Source: a virus
IMG/VR virus record: IMGVR_UViG_3300025168_000760
Span: 1 to 22,098 of that record
Length of the DNA: 22,098 nucleotides
Reading direction: 5' to 3' (one strand)
The translations under genes were made by a program, and so were the position numbers. Below are positions 21,516-22,098 of the stretch, piece after piece; the stretch's first letter is position 1, and each line of letters starts with the position of its first letter. Under the pieces are notes generated by a model. It had not been told where the DNA came from. It ran no database searches and was given only the letters and a program-made list of their open reading frames with translations.

Positions 21516-22098
21516 TGCCTAATTCAGGCAAACATAATGTCAATAACATTGACTCATTCTTTAAGACGAGACCGTCTCATACAAATTTAAGAGAAGGAGA
21601 AAATGTTTCTTTTCTAGAAAAAGGAGTATTAGTAAAACTAGAAAAAAGAAATGGAATAGTTTATGAATCTAGATATGTTGAAGCAAATAAAAAATCTTTA
21701 ATAAATAATGTTGGAGTAGAAGCTAGTGCTACTATTATAAGCTCTTCCGGTGGAGGAACTGGAGATATTACATCTATATCAGCAGGAACTGGGTTAAGCG
21801 GTGGTGGAACTACTGGAGCAATATCTTTAAATATAGACTCTACTGTCACTACTCTTACAGGAACACAGACCCTTACAAACAAAACTTTAACAGCACCTAC
21901 CTTAACTACGCCAGCATTAGGAACACCAGCAAGTGGTGTGATGACGAATGTAACAGGTACTGCTGCAAATCTAACAACTGGAAAAGTAACAGTAACAGAT
22001 AGTACAGCTAATACAAATTTTCCTGTTATATTTCATGATGAGTCTAATGCTTTATTAGATGATACTAGTGCATTAACCTACAATCCAAGCTCTGGTAC
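21515..22098 (+). CDS. tail fibre/appendage protein (partial, 5' part)
   Basis: The gene starts at ATG 21515 with TAATG coupling and runs off the window after 194 codons. The N-terminal 70 residues are polar and probably attach to the tail. Next come Gly/Ser/Thr-rich segments: ITSISAGTGLSGGGTTGAIS and then TLTNKTLTAPTLTTPALGTP followed by ASGVMTNVTGTA. This is the repetitive trimeric-fibre shaft pattern common in many phage tail fibres. The receptor-binding C-terminal domain is missing from the window. Confidence 0.75.
   Translation, partial: MPNSGKHNVNNIDSFFKTRPSHTNLREGENVSFLEKGVLVKLEKRNGIVYESRYVEANKKSLINNVGVEASATIISSSGGGTGDITSISAGTGLSGGGTTGAISLNIDSTVTTLTGTQTLTNKTLTAPTLTTPALGTPASGVMTNVTGTAANLTTGKVTVTDSTANTNFPVIFHDESNALLDDTSALTYNPSSG

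Overview
The window is a stretch of an uncultured tailed-phage genome, very AT-rich, probably from a marine bacterioplankton phage. The evidence is a complete packaging and head module (TerS, TerL, P22-like portal, scaffold-like protein, HK97-fold major capsid protein). It is followed by two adaptor-like loci, a nozzle-like protein and a tail fibre with no tape-measure or tail-tube gene between them, which points to a short-tailed (podovirus-type) virion. Several small families (DUF6447-like, DUF6321-like, GLYANIHAKR-type basic proteins, a TerS with a fused N-terminal domain) are ones I recall from marine phage metagenomes; I could not check this. I see no integrase, repressor, tRNA or replication gene here. 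Genes run off both ends.

Layout. (1) 1-2276, minus strand: a stand-alone class II glutamine amidotransferase, three small unknown genes and the first codons of another gene. (2) 2277-2717: a divergent intergenic region with direct repeats and a 15-bp perfect inverted repeat. (3) 2718-3152: an unknown plus-strand gene. (4) 3153-3845: about 690 nt without a gene. It contains a 175-nt rod-like imperfect hairpin whose non-Watson-Crick positions are nearly all G-U pairs in plus-strand RNA, then a compact intrinsic terminator and two further hairpins. I regard this as the best candidate for something undescribed. (5) 3846-7055: small early or accessory genes: HEVLH metallopeptidase, coiled peptide, MazG-like/DUF1599 protein, basic peptide, Myb-like/exonuclease fusion, DUF6447-like protein, TerS, zinc-finger protein, gamma-glutamylcyclotransferase-like protein. 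(6) 7033-13297: TerL, portal, scaffold, capsid, decoration-like protein, ended by a hairpin at 13306-13345. (7) 13377-16623: small basic and zinc-ribbon proteins, adaptor-like proteins (one apparently split in two) and a membrane-anchored coiled coil. (8) 16633-18122: two coupled exported proteins, a thioredoxin-fold protein without the CxxC site and a putative outer-membrane beta-barrel. (9) 18122-19098: two very basic proteins, a 37-residue membrane peptide and a GTA-type 3TM holin. (10) 19098-end: nozzle-like tail protein and a truncated tail fibre.

Organisation. At least 16 gene junctions are one-base stop/start overlaps (TAATG or TAGTG), and one more is ATGA, so much of the genome looks translationally coupled. 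The portal gene has no ATG, GTG or TTG at its proper 5' end; it appears to start at ATT 8681 behind a strong ribosome binding site, or the base is an assembly error. Both exported proteins have predicted signal-peptide cleavage just before Gln, a pattern typical of Bacteroidetes-group hosts. However, the strong AGGAG ribosome binding sites argue against a classical Bacteroidetes host, so the host remains open.
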